Assembly (NCBI GenBank): GCA_002281775.1
Contig: NCGY01000001.1
Location: 248,001-312,000, forward strand
Length of the DNA: 64,000 nt
Direction of reading: 5' to 3'
Source: Hydrogenophilales bacterium 16-64-46
GTDB taxonomy: Bacteria; Pseudomonadota; Gammaproteobacteria; Burkholderiales; Thiobacillaceae
Below the pieces are notes generated by a model. That model was not told the origin of the DNA. It worked only from the letters and a program-made list of their open reading frames with translations, and searched no databases. The position numbers and the translations under genes are program-made. Positions 51,582-63,540 of the stretch are shown in pieces (positions within the stretch are counted from its first letter, which is position 1; the number at the start of each line of letters is the position of its first letter).

Positions 51582-52490
51582 TCAACGGGCTGTTTCAACT
51601 TGCCGCAGCGCACCCGAAACCGATACCCAGGCACCCAGCCAGCCAAACAGGGCAGGCAGGCTCCACACAAGCGCCAGTTCGGGCAAGGTGGGCGGACTAA
51701 GCTGGAAGGCCGAGCCGTAGAGTGCGGCGAGATGAGCGACAGGGGCGTGCAACAGCCCGCCGGCGATAGCCAGCACCGCGAGCGCGGCGGTGCCCCCCAG
51801 CAACCCCTGGATCGCTCCCAGATAGAGAAAGGGCCGGCGGATGTGGCGGTCGGTCGCGCCGATCAGCCGGCTCACCTGGATTTCATCGCGTCGGGCCAGC
51901 ACCTGGGCGCGGATGGCGTTACCGGAAATGGCCGCCAGGGCCACGGCGAACAGCGCAGCCAGCAGCCACACGATGATGTGGCCAATCGACAGCAGGACGA
52001 CCAGTCGTTCGGCCCATTGGCTGTCGAGGTGGGTTTCGGCCACGCCCGGCAGATTGCCGAGTTCGGCCGCCAGGCGGGTGAGCGAGGCCTGCGACGAATC
52101 GACAGGCTGCACCACCCAGGCGTCGGGCAGGGGGTTTTCTGTCAGACCGGCAGTCACGTCGCTCAGGTTTTGTTCGGTGCTCAGTCTGGCAAGAGCTTCG
52201 TCACGGGAGACAAAGCGGGCCCGGGCGATGTCCGCCTGCTTGAGGCGTGTTTCGATAGCCTTGCGCGCACCGGGGGCGGCGTCGGCAGCCAGAAACACAC
52301 TGACTTCCGGCTGTGCGGGAAGATCACCCGCTACCCGGCCCAGGTTGCCCAGACCGAGATAGAGCCCGGCGGGTAGACTGATCGCCACACCCATGGCCAG
52401 TGCCGTGAGCAGCGCCGAAAGCGGATGGGCAAACAGGCGGGCCAGCGCGCTGCGGAACGCGGCAGACTGGTGTCGCAGCCAGGTTTTCAT
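51582..52490 (-). CDS. ftsX: cell division protein FtsX
   Basis: This 302-residue membrane subunit works with FtsE to control peptidoglycan hydrolases at the septum. There is a helix at about 20-42, a periplasmic domain (VSVFLAADAAPGARKAIE, ISVSRDEAL-like region), and three C-terminal helices (about 170-200, 220-245 and 265-290). ATG 52490 overlaps the ftsE stop by four bases. Length fits proteobacterial FtsX. Confidence 0.93.
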   Translation of the reverse strand: MKTWLRHQSAAFRSALARLFAHPLSALLTALAMGVAISLPAGLYLGLGNLGRVAGDLPAQPEVSVFLAADAAPGARKAIETRLKQADIARARFVSRDEALARLSTEQNLSDVTAGLTENPLPDAWVVQPVDSSQASLTRLAAELGNLPGVAETHLDSQWAERLVVLLSIGHIIVWLLAALFAVALAAISGNAIRAQVLARRDEIQVSRLIGATDRHIRRPFLYLGAIQGLLGGTAALAVLAIAGGLLHAPVAHLAALYGSAFQLSPPTLPELALVWSLPALFGWLGAWVSVSGALRQVETAR

Positions 52491-53146
52491 GCGCGCCCCC
52501 CCACCCGGCCGTGATCGAGATGCAGGATGCGGCCGCCCAGCGCGGCGATGGCGCGTTCGTCGTGGGTGGCGATCACCAGCGTGGTGCCGACCTGGTGGAA
52601 GTCGTGGAACATGGCCATGATGTCGGCGGCATAACCCGCGTCGAGATTGCCGGTGGGTTCGTCCGCCAGCAACAGTGCCGGCCGGCTGACCAGCGCGCGG
52701 GCAATGCACAGGCGCTGCTGTTCGCCGCCGGACAGGCTGACGGGGTTGGCCTTTTCGCGCGCCAGTAGCCCGACCTTGTCGAGCACGGCACGGGCGCGCT
52801 TGAGGGATACGCGGCGGTCGATGCCGGCAATGTCGAGTGGCAGCACCACGTTCTCGATGGCGTTGCGGTCGAACAGCAGCTTGTGGTCCTGGAATACCAG
52901 GCCGATGTTGCGCCGCAGGTAGGGAATGGCGCGTTGCGGCAGACGACCGACGTTCTGGCCGCTGACGGTGACCACGCCGCTGGTGGGCCGTTCGATGGCG
53001 GCGATGAGCTTCAATAGGGTCGATTTGCCTGCGCCGGAATGGCCGGTGAGGAAAACCAGCTCGCCTTTTTCAATGGCGAGGTCCGCACCGGTCAGTGCCT
53101 CGTGTCCACCGGGATAGCGTTTGGTAACCTGGGAAAACTGGATCAT
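52487..53146 (-). CDS. ftsE: cell division ATP-binding protein FtsE
   Basis: This 219-residue ABC ATPase carries the Walker [14 protein letters not shown], the signature [15 protein letters not shown] and the Walker [13 protein letters not shown]. The switch His in ATHDER follows. It drives FtsX conformational changes at the divisome. It starts 12 bases after ftsY. Confidence 0.96.
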   Translation of the reverse strand: MIQFSQVTKRYPGGHEALTGADLAIEKGELVFLTGHSGAGKSTLLKLIAAIERPTSGVVTVSGQNVGRLPQRAIPYLRRNIGLVFQDHKLLFDRNAIENVVLPLDIAGIDRRVSLKRARAVLDKVGLLAREKANPVSLSGGEQQRLCIARALVSRPALLLADEPTGNLDAGYAADIMAMFHDFHQVGTTLVIATHDERAIAALGGRILHLDHGRVGGRA

Positions 53147-53158
53147 GCGACGACCCGT

Positions 53159-54193
53159 TCAGACCGGGAAAATGGCTTCGACGAACTCGCGCGCGTCGAA
53201 GGGCCGCAGGTCATCGAGGCTCTCCCCCACGCCAATGTAGCGCACGGGAATGGGTCTCGACCGCGCTGAACAGGCATGCGCGATGGCGGCAATCGCGCCG
53301 CCCTTGGCGGTGCCGTCGAGCTTGGTCAGCGCCAGACCGGTCACGCCCAGTGCATCGTCGAACGCCTTCACCTGCGTGACGGCGTTCTGCCCCGTGTTGG
53401 CGTCGAGCACGAGCAGGATTTCGTGGGGTGCGCCGGGGATGGCTTTCTCGATGACCCGCTTGACCTTCCTGATTTCCTCCATCAGATGCAGCTGGGTGGG
53501 CAGGCGGCCCGCCGTATCCGCGAGCACCACATCGATATCGCGGGCACGGGCAGCCGCAATGGCGTCGAAGATGACCGCAGCCGAGTCGCCCTTGTCCTGG
53601 CTGATGACGGTGACGCCGTTGCGTTCGCCCCAGACCTGCAACTGCTCGCGCGCGGCCGCCCGGAAGGTGTCGCCGGCCGCCAGCAGGACCGACAACCCCT
53701 GGGTTTGATATAGCTTGGCCAGCTTGCCGATGGTGGTCGTCTTGCCCGCGCCGTTGACCCCGGCGAGCATCAGCACAAAGGGTTTATGCGGCGTAACGTC
53801 GAGCGGGGCCTGCAGGGGCGCGAGCAAGTCGACCAGGGCGTCTTTCAGGGCCTGTTGGAGCTCGGCGGCTTCGGTGAGGTTTTCACGCCGGACACGCTTT
53901 TGCAGGGTGTCGAGCAGCGCCTGGGTGGCGTCCACGCCTACGTCGGCGGTCAGCAGGATGGTTTCGAGCTCCTCGAACAGTTCGGCGTCGATCTTGCGGC
54001 CGATGCCGAACAGGCCGGAGAGCTGACCGCCCAGCCTGTCGCGCGTTTTGGCCAGCCCCTGTTTGAGCCGCTGGGCCCAGCCGGGTTTGCTGGTAGCCGG
54101 TTCGGCGGGCTCGGGGGTGGGCGCTGGCGCAGGCGACGCCGGCGTCGCCTCGGCTGCATCGGCAGGGGGCTTGGGCTTGAAGAAACTAAACAC
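53159..54193 (-). CDS. ftsY: signal recognition particle receptor FtsY
   Basis: This 344-residue SRP GTPase has a Pro/Ala/Glu-rich acidic N-terminal linker (about 1-40) and an NG domain. The G1 loop [15 protein letters not shown], the insertion-box region and [25 protein letters not shown] and [13 protein letters not shown] complete the GTPase. It targets ribosomes to the Sec translocon at the inner membrane. The ftsY-ftsE-ftsX-rpoH order matches that known in E. coli. Confidence 0.97.
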   Translation of the reverse strand: MFSFFKPKPPADAAEATPASPAPAPTPEPAEPATSKPGWAQRLKQGLAKTRDRLGGQLSGLFGIGRKIDAELFEELETILLTADVGVDATQALLDTLQKRVRRENLTEAAELQQALKDALVDLLAPLQAPLDVTPHKPFVLMLAGVNGAGKTTTIGKLAKLYQTQGLSVLLAAGDTFRAAAREQLQVWGERNGVTVISQDKGDSAAVIFDAIAAARARDIDVVLADTAGRLPTQLHLMEEIRKVKRVIEKAIPGAPHEILLVLDANTGQNAVTQVKAFDDALGVTGLALTKLDGTAKGGAIAAIAHACSARSRPIPVRYIGVGESLDDLRPFDAREFVEAIFPV

Positions 54194-54268
54194 GGATAGG
54201 GGCGGTCAGGACAACTGTTCTAGGCGGCTTATCTTATCATTCGCACTCACACGATCAGAGGGAAAACC

Positions 54269-55627
54269 ATGCGCAGCCTTTGGGCACTTTTATTGGCCGG
54301 TATCGCCACGATGGCGCAGGCCGGCATCACGGATGTCACGCTGGACAACGGCATGAGGGTCATCGTGCAGGAAGACGCGCGCGCGCCGGTGATGGTGTCG
54401 CAGGTGTGGTACCGCGCCGGCAGCCTGGACGAATTCAACGGCACCACGGGGGTGGCGCATGTGCTGGAGCACATGATGTTCAAAGGCACGAAGGAGGTTC
54501 CGCCCGGCGAATTCTCCAGGCGCATCGCGGCGGCGGGCGGACGGGAAAATGCCTTCACCAGCCGTGACCATACGGCGTATTTCCAGCAGATGCAGCGTGA
54601 TCGCCTGGAACTCTCGATGAAGCTTGAGGCAGACCGCATGGCCAACCTCGTCATCAGCGATGAGCTGTTTGCCAAGGAAATCCAGGTGGTGATGGAAGAG
54701 CGGCGGCTGCGCACTGACGACCAGCCGCAATCGGTGGTGTACGAGCGCTTGATGGCGACGGCGTATCAGACGCATCCCTACCGTCGCCCCATCATCGGCT
54801 GGATGGACGACCTGCAGAACATGACGGCGCAGGATGCCCGCGACTGGTATGCACGCTGGTATGCGCCCAACAATGCCACCCTGGTGGTGGCCGGCGATGT
54901 GAAGGCAGACGAAGTGATCGCGCTGGCCAAAAAATACTTTGGCCCGATTCCCGCCAAGGCCCTGCCCGAGCGCAAGCCGCAGACCGAGGTCGAGCAGCTC
55001 GGCGGCAAGCGCCTCGTCGTCAAGGCCCCCGCCAAGCTGCCGTACCTGCTAATGGCCTGGCACGCGCCCACCCTGCGGGACTGGCAGAAGGATACCGAGC
55101 CCTACGCGCTGCAAATCCTGATGGGCGTGCTGTCGGGTAATGATTCGGCCCGCTTGTCGAAATCCCTGGTGAAAACGCAGCAAGTGGCGGTGAACGCCAG
55201 CGCAGGCTACGACACCGTCGCGCGTGGCCCCGGCATGGTGCTGGTCGACGCCACGCCGGCACAGGGCAAGACGGTCGCGGACGTGGAAAAAGCCATCCGT
55301 GCAGAAATCGCCCGCATCCAGAAAGACGGCATCAGCGCCGCCGAACTGGCCAGAGTGCAGGCGCAGGTGATCGCAGCCGACGTGTATCAGCGTGATTCGC
55401 TGTTCTTCCAGGCCATGCAACTGGGCGAATACGTCATGGCCGGCTTGCCGCCCGAGGCCTTGTCGAAGCGGGTCGAAAGGCTGCGCGCCGTGACAGTGGA
55501 TGACGTGCGTGCGGCGGCGCAGAAGTGGCTGGTCGACGACCGGCTCTCGATTGCCACGCTGGATCCCCAACCCCTGGAAGCCCGTGCCCCGCGTGCGGCT
55601 GTGGCTGGAGCCCGCCATGTCAATTAA
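54269..55627 (+). CDS. M16 family zinc metalloprotease, active subunit
   Basis: This 452-residue pitrilysin-family peptidase has a signal peptide (cut after MAQA, near residue 18) and the inverted zinc motif HVLEH in VAHVLEHMMFKG near residue 65. The downstream Glu lies about 75 residues later (EEIQVVMEERRL-like region). It probably degrades or processes peptides in the periplasm. It overlaps the second M16 gene by 11 bases; such pairs form heterodimers with one catalytic member. An AGAGGGA ribosome site precedes the ATG. Confidence 0.93.
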   Translation: MRSLWALLLAGIATMAQAGITDVTLDNGMRVIVQEDARAPVMVSQVWYRAGSLDEFNGTTGVAHVLEHMMFKGTKEVPPGEFSRRIAAAGGRENAFTSRDHTAYFQQMQRDRLELSMKLEADRMANLVISDELFAKEIQVVMEERRLRTDDQPQSVVYERLMATAYQTHPYRRPIIGWMDDLQNMTAQDARDWYARWYAPNNATLVVAGDVKADEVIALAKKYFGPIPAKALPERKPQTEVEQLGGKRLVVKAPAKLPYLLMAWHAPTLRDWQKDTEPYALQILMGVLSGNDSARLSKSLVKTQQVAVNASAGYDTVARGPGMVLVDATPAQGKTVADVEKAIRAEIARIQKDGISAAELARVQAQVIAADVYQRDSLFFQAMQLGEYVMAGLPPEALSKRVERLRAVTVDDVRAAAQKWLVDDRLSIATLDPQPLEARAPRAAVAGARHVN

Positions 55628-56928
55628 GCCCGCCGTATCGATCAAACGCTTCCTGCTTGCATGCCTGTTCTGGCTGCCCTTGGGCGCGCAAGCCGCCTTG
55701 CCCGTCCAGAACTGGACGACCCCGCAGGGCACACGCGTGTATTTCGTCGAAAGCCGGCAGTTGCCCATGCTCGACCTGGCCGTGAGTTTTCCGGCAGGCA
55801 GCGCGCGCGATCCCGCCGGCAAACAGGGTCTGGCGCAGCTCACCCATGCACTGCTCGACCAGGGGGCCGGCGGCTGGTCGGACACCCGGATCGCGCACGA
55901 GATGGCTGACGTCGGCGCGGTCCTGTCCGGCAGTTTCGACCGGGATCGTGCGGCGGTGAGCCTGCGCACCCTGTCGTCTGAAGCTGAGAAAAGCCGTGCG
56001 CTGAATACGTTCTTGCGTGTGCTGCAACAGCCTGATTTCCCGCAGGCAGTGGTGACACGCGAAATACCGCGCGCCCTGGCCGGTATCCGCGAGTCCGAGG
56101 CCGACCCGGGGCAGGTGGCGAGCAAGGCATTTTTCCAAGCCCTGTATGGTACGCATCCTTACGCACACGATGAATCGGGGCGTGTCGAATCGATCCGGAA
56201 ACTGTCGCGCGCAGACCTGCAGGCCTTCTACCGCGCGCATTACAGCGCCCCCAATGCCGTCATCGCGCTGATGGGGGACGTAAGTCGTGCCGAAGCCGAG
56301 CGGATTGCTGCGCAGATTGCGGCCGGACTGCCAGCCGGCAAGGTCTTGCCTGATCTGCCTGCCCCTGTTGCCACTTCGCCGACGGCGCAGCGCATTACAC
56401 ACCCGTCCGCGCAAAGTCATGTACTGGTCGGGGCGCTGGGCATGGCGCGCGACGATCCGGATTTCTTCCCGCTGTTTGTCGGCAACTATGTGCTGGGTGG
56501 CGGCGGCTTCGATTCGCAGTTGATGCGCGAAATTCGCGACAAGCGCGGCTATGCCTACAGTGCCTACAGCTATTTTCTGCCCATGGCTGTGGCCGGTCCC
56601 TTCCAGTTGGGATTGCAGACCCAGGCCAAACAGGCGGACGACGCGCTGAAGGTGGCCATCGATACGCTGCGCGATTTTGTGAACGCGGGGCCCACCGAGA
56701 CCGAATTGAAGCAAGCCAAGGACAATCTCACCGGTGGGTTTCCGCTGCGCATCGACAGCAACCGCAAGATCCTTGATTACCTTTCGGTGATCGGTTTCTA
56801 TCGCCTGCCGCTGGATTATCTCGACACCTGGGTGAACAAGGTTGACGCGGTGACCGTGCAGGACGTGAAGGATGCGTTCGCCCGCCGCCTCAAGCCAGAT
56901 GCGCTCGTCACCGTCGTGGTGGGATCGG

Positions 56929-56939
<11 letters not shown>
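55617..56939 (+). CDS. M16 family protease homologue, non-catalytic partner
   Basis: This 440-residue protein has an M16 fold with a signal peptide (LPLGAQA). The zinc motif position reads HALLDQ (THALLDQGAGG), so the HxxEH is lost. A C-terminal RDKRGYAYSAYSYF segment supplies the Arg/Tyr pair that in M16B heterodimers is contributed by the non-catalytic subunit. It is expected to pair with the product of the upstream gene. ATG 55617 was chosen because it gives a proper signal peptide. Confidence 0.92.
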
Positions 56940-58262
<1,323 letters not shown>

Positions 58263-58271
58263 GCCGCTGAC

Positions 58272-60239
58272 TCAGGCGGTCCGCGCGTAGCGCGTGTCGC
58301 CGCCAAGCGTGTCGTCCAGCGCTTCGACGATGCGCCCGTTGACGCGCGCCAGCTGATCGATCTGGTCCGCCACGTTGTGCATGGCGGCGTCGAGCTCGGC
58401 GATCCTGTCGTCCAGCGTTTCGGTCGCCGCATGAATGCGGCTGACACTGTCCAGCCGACGCTTCAGCTGGATCTTGTGTTCGCGTACCTGCGTCTCCATG
58501 GGGGCGATCAGCGCCTTGAGCCAGGTTTCGGTTTCGCTGTTGGCGATTTCGAACACCTGCACCACCTTGCTCGCCAGCGTCTCGAAAAAACGCTGGGTCA
58601 GTTGATGCTGGCCGGCGGTAAGCATGCTGAAAAGGGTGTTGAAGCGCTCGTCGAATATGCGCTCCAGTCGGGCCATCTCGCGGCGGTATTTCACCAGGCT
58701 GTGTTCGGGTGGGTTGACCATGCCCAGACCGTGCTCGTCGCTGAACTTCTGGTACATGGCGGTCATCATGGCGCGGATTTCCCGGACGATTTCGGTCGAG
58801 GCGTCGAGATTGCCATTGAGCAGGCCGAAAAACGAGGCCATGGATTCACGCAAGCCGGCGCTGAAACGGCTTTTTTCCATGGCGGTGCGGGTGTTCTTCA
58901 CTTCGTCACGGATGGTTTGCATACCCAGATGGCGGCGCAAAGCGTCGACCTGAGTGGCGAAGACGCTCCTGAGCGCATTGAACTGCTCCAGACCGCGTTC
59001 GAACTGCTCCTTGTCGGCATTGGCCTGCACCATCATGTGCTCGATGACGTTGCGGTTCTTGCCGCGCAGGTTGCCGAGTTCCTCGACCTGGTCCTGGATG
59101 GTCGCCAGCCTGGTTTCCAGCAGTTCGGTGCTGCGGACGATCACGTCTTGCACCACGCTGCGCGTGGAATCGGCCACCAGGGCCTGCTTGCAGGGAATCA
59201 GTTCCTGGCTGAGGGCGGCTTCCAGTTCGGGCAGGCGGGTTTTCTCTAGCAGGGCGTCGTCGTGCCTGACCTTGGCGACCAGGGCTTTCTGCGCCGAAAC
59301 CGGGTAAATCTGGCTGGCCGGCAAGTCGAGCAGGGTCGCGCTCGAACCCACCTGTTTGGTGATTTCGGCATCGATCTCCGCATCGCTTTTCAGCTCGTCC
59401 CACAGGCCGTCGATCTTGTTCATCACGACCAGGCGGGCACGACTTGCGCCGTGTATCGGCGCGATGTGCTGTCGCCAGATTTCGATGTCGGAGCGGGTCA
59501 CGCCGGTGTCGGCGGCCAGCAAAAAGAGCACTGCGTGCGCGTTGGGCAACATGGAGAGCGTCAGTTCGGGCTCGGTGCCGATGGCGTTGAGCCCCGGCGT
59601 GTCGAGGATCACCAGGCCTTGCTTCAGCAGCGGATGCGGGAAATTGATCAGGGCATGACGCCAGCGCGGGATCGCGATGCTGCCGTCCTGCGCCAGTGCG
59701 CGGGCGGTTTCCTCGTCGGCGGGGTTGATGAGCCCATAGGATTCTGCCGTGTCGGCGTCGACCGGCATGGTGTCGGCCAGCCGCATCAGGGTGGCGCTCA
59801 TGTCGGCCGCCGAATCGAGATCGAGCGGATACTCGATCCAGGCATCGGGGTCGCGCTTGAAGTCGGTGATGCTGCCTTCACGGGTCTTGGTCTCGATGGG
59901 CAACAGGCGCAGCGATGCCCGCCGGCGTGGATCGTAGTAAAGCTCGGTCGGACACATGGTGGTGCGACCGGCAGACGAGGGCAGCACGCGCTGGCGATAG
60001 TCGGAAAAGAAAATCGCGTTGATGAGTTCGGATTTGCCGCGCGAGAATTCGGCGACGAATGCCACGTTGAGCGTGTCCTCCTGCAGGCGGGCCAGGGTCT
60101 GGGCCAGGCGCAGGTCGGATTCGCCATCGTCGAGTTGCTGGCTGGTCAGCCAGTCACGCAGGGCTTCCACCCGCACATAGAGTGCGTCGCGCCAGGCGCT
60201 GTAATGTTCGAATTCGTCGACCAGCGTGGTAGAGGGCAT
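58272..60239 (-). CDS. bacterial dynamin-like GTPase
   Basis: This 655-residue protein has an N-terminal GTPase domain. Its G1 loop AEFSRGKSELINAIF lies near residue 58-72 with Ala at the first position, followed by a conserved RTTMCPTELYY switch, the G3 DTPGLN and the G4 MNKIDG. The remainder is largely helical (about 330-650) with coiled-coil character and a Met/Phe-rich patch (RESMASFFGLLNG). Such proteins remodel or protect the cell membrane, but no specific role is known here. It is convergent with the ferredoxin gene, nine bases apart. Confidence 0.88.
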   Translation of the reverse strand: MPSTTLVDEFEHYSAWRDALYVRVEALRDWLTSQQLDDGESDLRLAQTLARLQEDTLNVAFVAEFSRGKSELINAIFFSDYRQRVLPSSAGRTTMCPTELYYDPRRRASLRLLPIETKTREGSITDFKRDPDAWIEYPLDLDSAADMSATLMRLADTMPVDADTAESYGLINPADEETARALAQDGSIAIPRWRHALINFPHPLLKQGLVILDTPGLNAIGTEPELTLSMLPNAHAVLFLLAADTGVTRSDIEIWRQHIAPIHGASRARLVVMNKIDGLWDELKSDAEIDAEITKQVGSSATLLDLPASQIYPVSAQKALVAKVRHDDALLEKTRLPELEAALSQELIPCKQALVADSTRSVVQDVIVRSTELLETRLATIQDQVEELGNLRGKNRNVIEHMMVQANADKEQFERGLEQFNALRSVFATQVDALRRHLGMQTIRDEVKNTRTAMEKSRFSAGLRESMASFFGLLNGNLDASTEIVREIRAMMTAMYQKFSDEHGLGMVNPPEHSLVKYRREMARLERIFDERFNTLFSMLTAGQHQLTQRFFETLASKVVQVFEIANSETETWLKALIAPMETQVREHKIQLKRRLDSVSRIHAATETLDDRIAELDAAMHNVADQIDQLARVNGRIVEALDDTLGGDTRYARTA

Positions 60240-60325
60240 GAAAGGTCTTGGCGGCAAGACGCGCATAATCTTGACATATTAAGTGCAAATTGGGCCGGGC
60301 GCGACCTTGGCCTGCGTCTGTCCGG

Positions 60326-61138
60326 TCAGCGCTGGCAGGCCGGGCAGTAGAAGCTGGCCCGCGCGCCCTGGACGATGCGGCGTATCGCCGTGCCGCACAC
60401 CCGGCACGGCAGGCCGGCGCGATCGTATACCCGGGTCTGGAGCTGAAAGTAACCGAGTTCGCCGTCCGTTGCGACGTAATCCCGCAGGGAACTGCCGCCC
60501 GCGGCGATGGCGGCGGTCAGGACCTTCTTGATGGCGTCGACCAGGCGCGCGCACGCCGGGCGCGTAAGTCGCCGCGCGGCGGTGCCGGGCCGGATGCCGG
60601 CATGGAACAGTGATTCGGACGCGTAAATGTTGCCCACCCCCACCACCACATGGGCGTCCATGATGCGTTGCTTGATGGCGCTGTTGCGGTGCCGGCACTG
60701 TGCATGCAGATAGTCCGCATCGAAGGCCTCGGTCAGGGGTTCGGGGCCGAGGCGCGCCAGCAGGGCATGGTTCAGGGGATCGCGGGTCCACAGCACGGCA
60801 CCGAAGCGGCGAGGGTCACGCAGGCGTAGCAGCGTGCAATCGTCGAATTGCCAGTCGACGTGGTCGTGCACGCCGGGCGGCTCGGCCGGCGAGGCCAGCC
60901 TCAGGCTGCCTGACATGCCCAGATGCACGATCTGCGTGGCTTCACCAAAATCGAACAGCAGGTATTTGCCGCGCCGGGTGATCCCGCGCAAGGTCTGTCC
61001 GGCCAGCCGGGTATCGAGGTCGGGCGGGATGGGCCAGCGAAGCCGGGGGGTGCGGATAGCCACACGCTGGAGCGTGCGCCCGATGAGGGCAGGCGCAAGC
61101 CCCAGGCGGGTGGTTTCGACTTCTGGCAGTTCGGGCAT
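60326..61138 (-). CDS. mutM: formamidopyrimidine-DNA glycosylase
   Basis: This 270-residue base-excision repair enzyme has the catalytic N-terminus PELPEVETTRLGL (Pro2, Glu3), the helix-two-turn-helix NIYASESLFHAGI and the C-terminal zinc finger CRVCG...CPACQR. It removes 8-oxoguanine and cleaves the abasic site. It is divergent from the TPR gene by an 87-base spacer. Confidence 0.97.
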   Translation of the reverse strand: MPELPEVETTRLGLAPALIGRTLQRVAIRTPRLRWPIPPDLDTRLAGQTLRGITRRGKYLLFDFGEATQIVHLGMSGSLRLASPAEPPGVHDHVDWQFDDCTLLRLRDPRRFGAVLWTRDPLNHALLARLGPEPLTEAFDADYLHAQCRHRNSAIKQRIMDAHVVVGVGNIYASESLFHAGIRPGTAARRLTRPACARLVDAIKKVLTAAIAAGGSSLRDYVATDGELGYFQLQTRVYDRAGLPCRVCGTAIRRIVQGARASFYCPACQR

Positions 61139-61225
61139 GGGGCGATTCTAGCCTGCGGCGAACCTTGCTTGCAGGGCGCGCTCGAAAGCATAGAATCGTA
61201 ACCAACCCCAACTGCCCATCCCGTC

Positions 61226-62992
61226 ATGAAAGCATTCCAGCTCCTCCCCGTGTGCGCGGCCCTCCTGCTCGCGACAGCCTGTAGCCAGACCCCGGTGCGC
61301 GCTTCGCCCCCCGTTTCCGCGCAGGATGCGCCGGCCGCGGTACCTGCCCCGGTCGCGTCAGCGCAAGCCGACGAGGCTGCTGCAAAAGCACTGGCCGAGG
61401 CTGCATGGCCGAAACAGCCCCTCACGCCGGATTTGCTGTTCAAGTTCCTGGTTGCAGAAGTGGCCGGGCAGCGCGGCGCGATCGGTATCGCGCAATCGAC
61501 CTATCTTGATCTGGCGCGGCAGACGCGTGATCCGCGCGTGGCGCGTCGTGCGGCCGAGGTGTCCATGTTTGCGCGCAACCCGGGCGCCGCGATCGAGGCG
61601 ACGCGGCTGTGGGCGGACGCGGAACCGGCATCGGAGCGCGCCCGCCAGACGCTGGCGGCCCTGCTTCTGAATGAGGGTAATCTGGGCGAAGCGGAGCCCC
61701 TGTTGCGCGACTTGCTGAAGCAGGACAACGCCAGCGGCTTTCTGCATCTGTCGGCCCTGATGGGCAAGACGCGTGACACCCTGGCCGCGCTGGCGCTGGT
61801 CGAGAGGCTGGCTGCGGACTATCCCGATCTGCCCGAGGCACGTTTTGCCGTAGCGCAGGCCGCGTCCAATGCCGGCCGTTTCGACCTGGCGGTCGAAGCG
61901 CTGAAGCAGGCGGACGGCCTGCGTCCTGGGTGGGAGCCGGCGGCCCTGCTACGGGCACAGATACTGGCCAAGACTTCCCGTGCCGACGCGCTCGCCTTCA
62001 TGCGCGAGTTTCTTGCGGCCCACGCCGGTGCGCGCGATGTCCGTCTGGCGTATGCGCGCACCCTGGTCAACGCCAGCCAGTTTCCCGAGGCGCACGCCGA
62101 GTTCACGCGCCTGACGCAGGATTTCCCGCGCAATGCCGAAGTCAGCTTTGCCGCCGGTCTGCTGTCTCTGCAGATGGGCGATGTGGCGTCGGCGCGTGCC
62201 CTGCTGACGCAGACGCTGGAATACAATCCGCGCGAGCCCGACGCCGTCCATTATTACCTGGGCCAGACCGCCGAGCAGATGAAGCAAGCTGACGAGGCCG
62301 TGGGTCATTACGCAGAAGTCAAATCGGGCAACTACCTTGTGTCGGCGCGTGCCCGCCAGGCCGCGCTGCTGGCGCGGGCCGACAGGCTGGACGCGGCGCT
62401 CGACCTGCTCGCCGGCACCAGAGGGGAAGACGAGGCCCAGAACGTTCGCCTGGTTCAGGCGCGAGCAGAACTGTTGCGGCAGGCCAAGCGTCACGCGGAT
62501 GAATTTGCAGCCCTGGACGAAGGCATCAAGCGCTTTCCCGAATCGCCTGACCTGTTGTATGACCGGGCGATGGCGGCCGAAAAAATCAACCGGCTGGACG
62601 TGCTTGAAGCCGATCTCCGTCGCGTGATGGTGTTGCGCCCGGATGACGCGCAGGCCTACAACGCACTCGGCTACACCCTCGCGGATCGCACGGATCGTCT
62701 CGCCGAAGCACTGGTGCTGATCGAGCGTGCCCTGGCGCTGGCACCGGAAGACCCCTTCATTCTGGACAGCATGGGCTGGGCGCAATTCCGCTCGGGCAAC
62801 CTTGCGCGCGCGCAGGACTACCTCGAACGCGCGTTCAAGCTGCGCGCCGACCCCGAAATTGCCGCGCATCTGGGCGAAGTGCTGTGGGCGCAAGGGCTGC
62901 GGGACGAAGCCGGGCGGGTTTTGCAATCCAGCCTGCAAACCCACCCCCAGAACGAAGTCCTGCTGGAAACCCTGCACCGGCTGAACCCCTGA
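61226..62992 (+). CDS. TPR-repeat lipoprotein
   Basis: This 588-residue protein has a signal peptide with a lipobox (LLATAC, Cys near residue 19) and tandem TPR helices from about residue 120 to the C-terminus (such as QTLEYNPREPDAVHYYLGQT and LIERALALAPEDPFILDSM). Lipid-anchored TPR proteins like this lie upstream of lolB and ispE in betaproteobacteria. A scaffold role in the outer-membrane biogenesis machinery is plausible but not demonstrated. The stop overlaps the lolB ATG by one base. Confidence 0.9.
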   Translation: MKAFQLLPVCAALLLATACSQTPVRASPPVSAQDAPAAVPAPVASAQADEAAAKALAEAAWPKQPLTPDLLFKFLVAEVAGQRGAIGIAQSTYLDLARQTRDPRVARRAAEVSMFARNPGAAIEATRLWADAEPASERARQTLAALLLNEGNLGEAEPLLRDLLKQDNASGFLHLSALMGKTRDTLAALALVERLAADYPDLPEARFAVAQAASNAGRFDLAVEALKQADGLRPGWEPAALLRAQILAKTSRADALAFMREFLAAHAGARDVRLAYARTLVNASQFPEAHAEFTRLTQDFPRNAEVSFAAGLLSLQMGDVASARALLTQTLEYNPREPDAVHYYLGQTAEQMKQADEAVGHYAEVKSGNYLVSARARQAALLARADRLDAALDLLAGTRGEDEAQNVRLVQARAELLRQAKRHADEFAALDEGIKRFPESPDLLYDRAMAAEKINRLDVLEADLRRVMVLRPDDAQAYNALGYTLADRTDRLAEALVLIERALALAPEDPFILDSMGWAQFRSGNLARAQDYLERAFKLRADPEIAAHLGEVLWAQGLRDEAGRVLQSSLQTHPQNEVLLETLHRLNP

Positions 62993-63540
62993 TGCGGGCA
63001 AGCCTGTTCGTCTGGCTGCCGGTCCTGTGGCTGGCAGGGTGTGCCACTGCGCCTGTCCCCATGGTCGGGGAAGCGGAGCCCGCGACCCGCTGGACGTTGA
63101 CTGGGCGTCTGGGCATCCAGACCGACAGCCAGAGCCTCTCGGGCAATCTGGACTGGCGGCATCGACCGCAGTTTGATGTGATCGTGCTGGCCACGCCGCT
63201 CGGGCAGGGCGTGGCGCGCATCGAGCGCCGGCCGGGCGAGGTGGTGCTGGACATCCCCAACCAGCCACAGCGACGGGCAGCCGACGCCGAGACACTGATG
63301 CAGGATGCCCTGGGGTATTCCCTGCCTCTGACCGGACTGGTCTGGTGGATACAGGCGCGGCCCGATCCCCGGCGGCCGGCAGACGTGAAACGAGAGGCCA
63401 CGGGTCGCGTCGAGCGCATCGTGCAGGACGGCTGGACGGTCGATTTCCTGCAATACGCCGACAAGCGCCCACGCAAGCTGGCCCTGATTCGCGACGGACT
63501 GGAACTGCGGCTGGTCCTCGATAGCTGGCAAGCAGAATGA
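62992..63540 (+). CDS. lolB: outer-membrane lipoprotein insertase LolB
   Basis: This 182-residue lipoprotein has a lipobox ending LAGCATAP (Cys near residue 16), a [20 protein letters not shown] core and [17 protein letters not shown]. LolB receives lipoproteins from LolA and inserts them into the outer membrane. Length is slightly below E. coli LolB. It overlaps ispE by four bases (ATGA), the standard lolB-ispE linkage. Confidence 0.94.
   Translation: MRASLFVWLPVLWLAGCATAPVPMVGEAEPATRWTLTGRLGIQTDSQSLSGNLDWRHRPQFDVIVLATPLGQGVARIERRPGEVVLDIPNQPQRRAADAETLMQDALGYSLPLTGLVWWIQARPDPRRPADVKREATGRVERIVQDGWTVDFLQYADKRPRKLALIRDGLELRLVLDSWQAE

Noticed and set aside
58263..58300. A terminator between the ferredoxin and dynamin genes
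   Set aside because: Only a weak GCCGC/GCGG pairing with no T-run is visible, inside the end of the dynamin gene.
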